From assembly GCF_000314005.1 (NCBI RefSeq), contig NZ_JH980292.1:2001725-2065724 (forward strand): 64,000 bases of DNA, given 5' to 3'. Shown piece by piece: positions 63,800 through 64,000 of the stretch (positions within the stretch are counted from its first letter, which is position 1; each line of letters starts with the position of its first letter). The notes under the pieces are model-generated. The model was not told the origin of the DNA. It did no database searches and was given only the letters and a program-made list of their open reading frames with translations. Made by a program: the position numbers and the translations under genes. This DNA is from Spirulina subsalsa PCC 9445. Lineage in GTDB: Bacteria; Cyanobacteriota; Cyanobacteriia; Cyanobacteriales; Spirulinaceae.

Positions 63800-64000
63800 T
63801 TATTTCATAACTCCCCAATCCCCCGATGGAATAAAAGCCGCCCAATAAAAAGGATGTTGATAAACTTCACCTTCTGCTAACGCTAACTGAACTAAACGTA
63901 AGGCTTCACTTCGCCCCTCCCCTTGCAACAGTTTTTCATAATAACGCACCATTAAATCCTTAGTTCCCGCATCATCTACACTCCATAAACTAATCACTTG
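63800..64000 (-). CDS. CHAT-domain protein, C-terminal part (cut by window edge)
   Basis: The visible 66 codons run to the window end with no start needed. VISLWSVDDAGT, then LMVRYYEKLLQG, LRLVQLALAE and FYWAAFIPSGDWGVMK are the typical ending of CHAT (caspase-like, HetF-associated with TPRs) proteases. The catalytic His and Cys would lie further upstream, outside the window. Its last 44 bases occur again at 57733-57776. Confidence 0.85.
   Translation of the reverse strand, partial: QVISLWSVDDAGTKDLMVRYYEKLLQGEGRSEALRLVQLALAEGEVYQHPFYWAAFIPSGDWGVMK

Overview
This window comes from a cyanobacterial chromosome. The octamer GCGATCGC (HIP1) occurs many times, and many genes are typical of cyanobacteria: a CP12-CBS fusion, a CCB-type cytochrome b6 assembly protein, an EbsA-like pilus protein, DUF3611 and DUF1622 proteins, a vMAP-type STAND ATPase, Uma2 and CHAT proteins. 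Base composition is moderate in most of the window and clearly AT-richer from about 58.5 to 61.8 kb. No tRNA, rRNA or CRISPR array was recognised. I cannot name the species; a filamentous, repeat-rich lineage is likely.

Layout. 0-6 kb: type IV pilus genes pilN, pilO and pilQ, then a GT39-type glycosyltransferase. 6-25 kb: housekeeping genes (SPOR protein, sdhA, dapB, an S1-domain protein, dienelactone hydrolase, a GntR regulator, ilvB, a GDSL hydrolase, a copper P-type ATPase, an FHA protein, tmk), a solitary DNA methyltransferase and a small frameshifted membrane gene. 25-29 kb: a translationally coupled trio serS - 57-residue ORF - DndD/Rad50-like ATPase. 29-40 kb: DUF3611, PadR, CCB-like, TolC, an acyl-CoA synthetase/GNAT fusion, DUF1622 and CP12-CBS; then a possible structured RNA, an HNH endonuclease and a chimeric pseudogene joining the start of a C5-cytosine methyltransferase to the end of yebC. 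40-57.5 kb: gcvP, ahcY, an iron-type alcohol dehydrogenase, a class I aminotransferase, ebsA, a DRTGG protein, tspO, several conserved unknowns, an amino-sugar cassette (degT, fdtA, GT2) and dnaX.

57.7-64 kb is an accessory island. It holds scars of ugd and CHAT genes, a stand-alone IS200/IS605-like right end, a two-gene restriction-modification system, two small hydrophobic ORFs divergent from a minimal vMAP/NB-ARC ATPase with repeated operator-like sites between them, a Uma2 nuclease-fold protein and the end of a CHAT protease gene. A 44-bp perfect direct repeat, the 3' end of a CHAT gene, lies at both borders of this roughly 6.1-kb block.

A second theme is repeats. At least eight composite elements (GGGNNNN heptamer arrays joined through an AT-rich core to G-rich 8-mers) occur in intergenic gaps. 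Several abut stop codons, and one pair forms inverted copies bracketing 5.4 kb. The heptamers resemble the STRR class of cyanobacterial repeats and match the canonical G-quadruplex pattern. Solo IS200/IS605-like right ends, a recurrent AGGGYTTGYTGAATAA-like motif and small MITE-like inverted repeats add to this. The most interesting points are the STAND/small-membrane-protein locus with its flanking repeats, the serS-coupled DndD-like pair, the small gene whose frame depends on the copy number of a 7-bp repeat, and the Dcm-YebC chimera.
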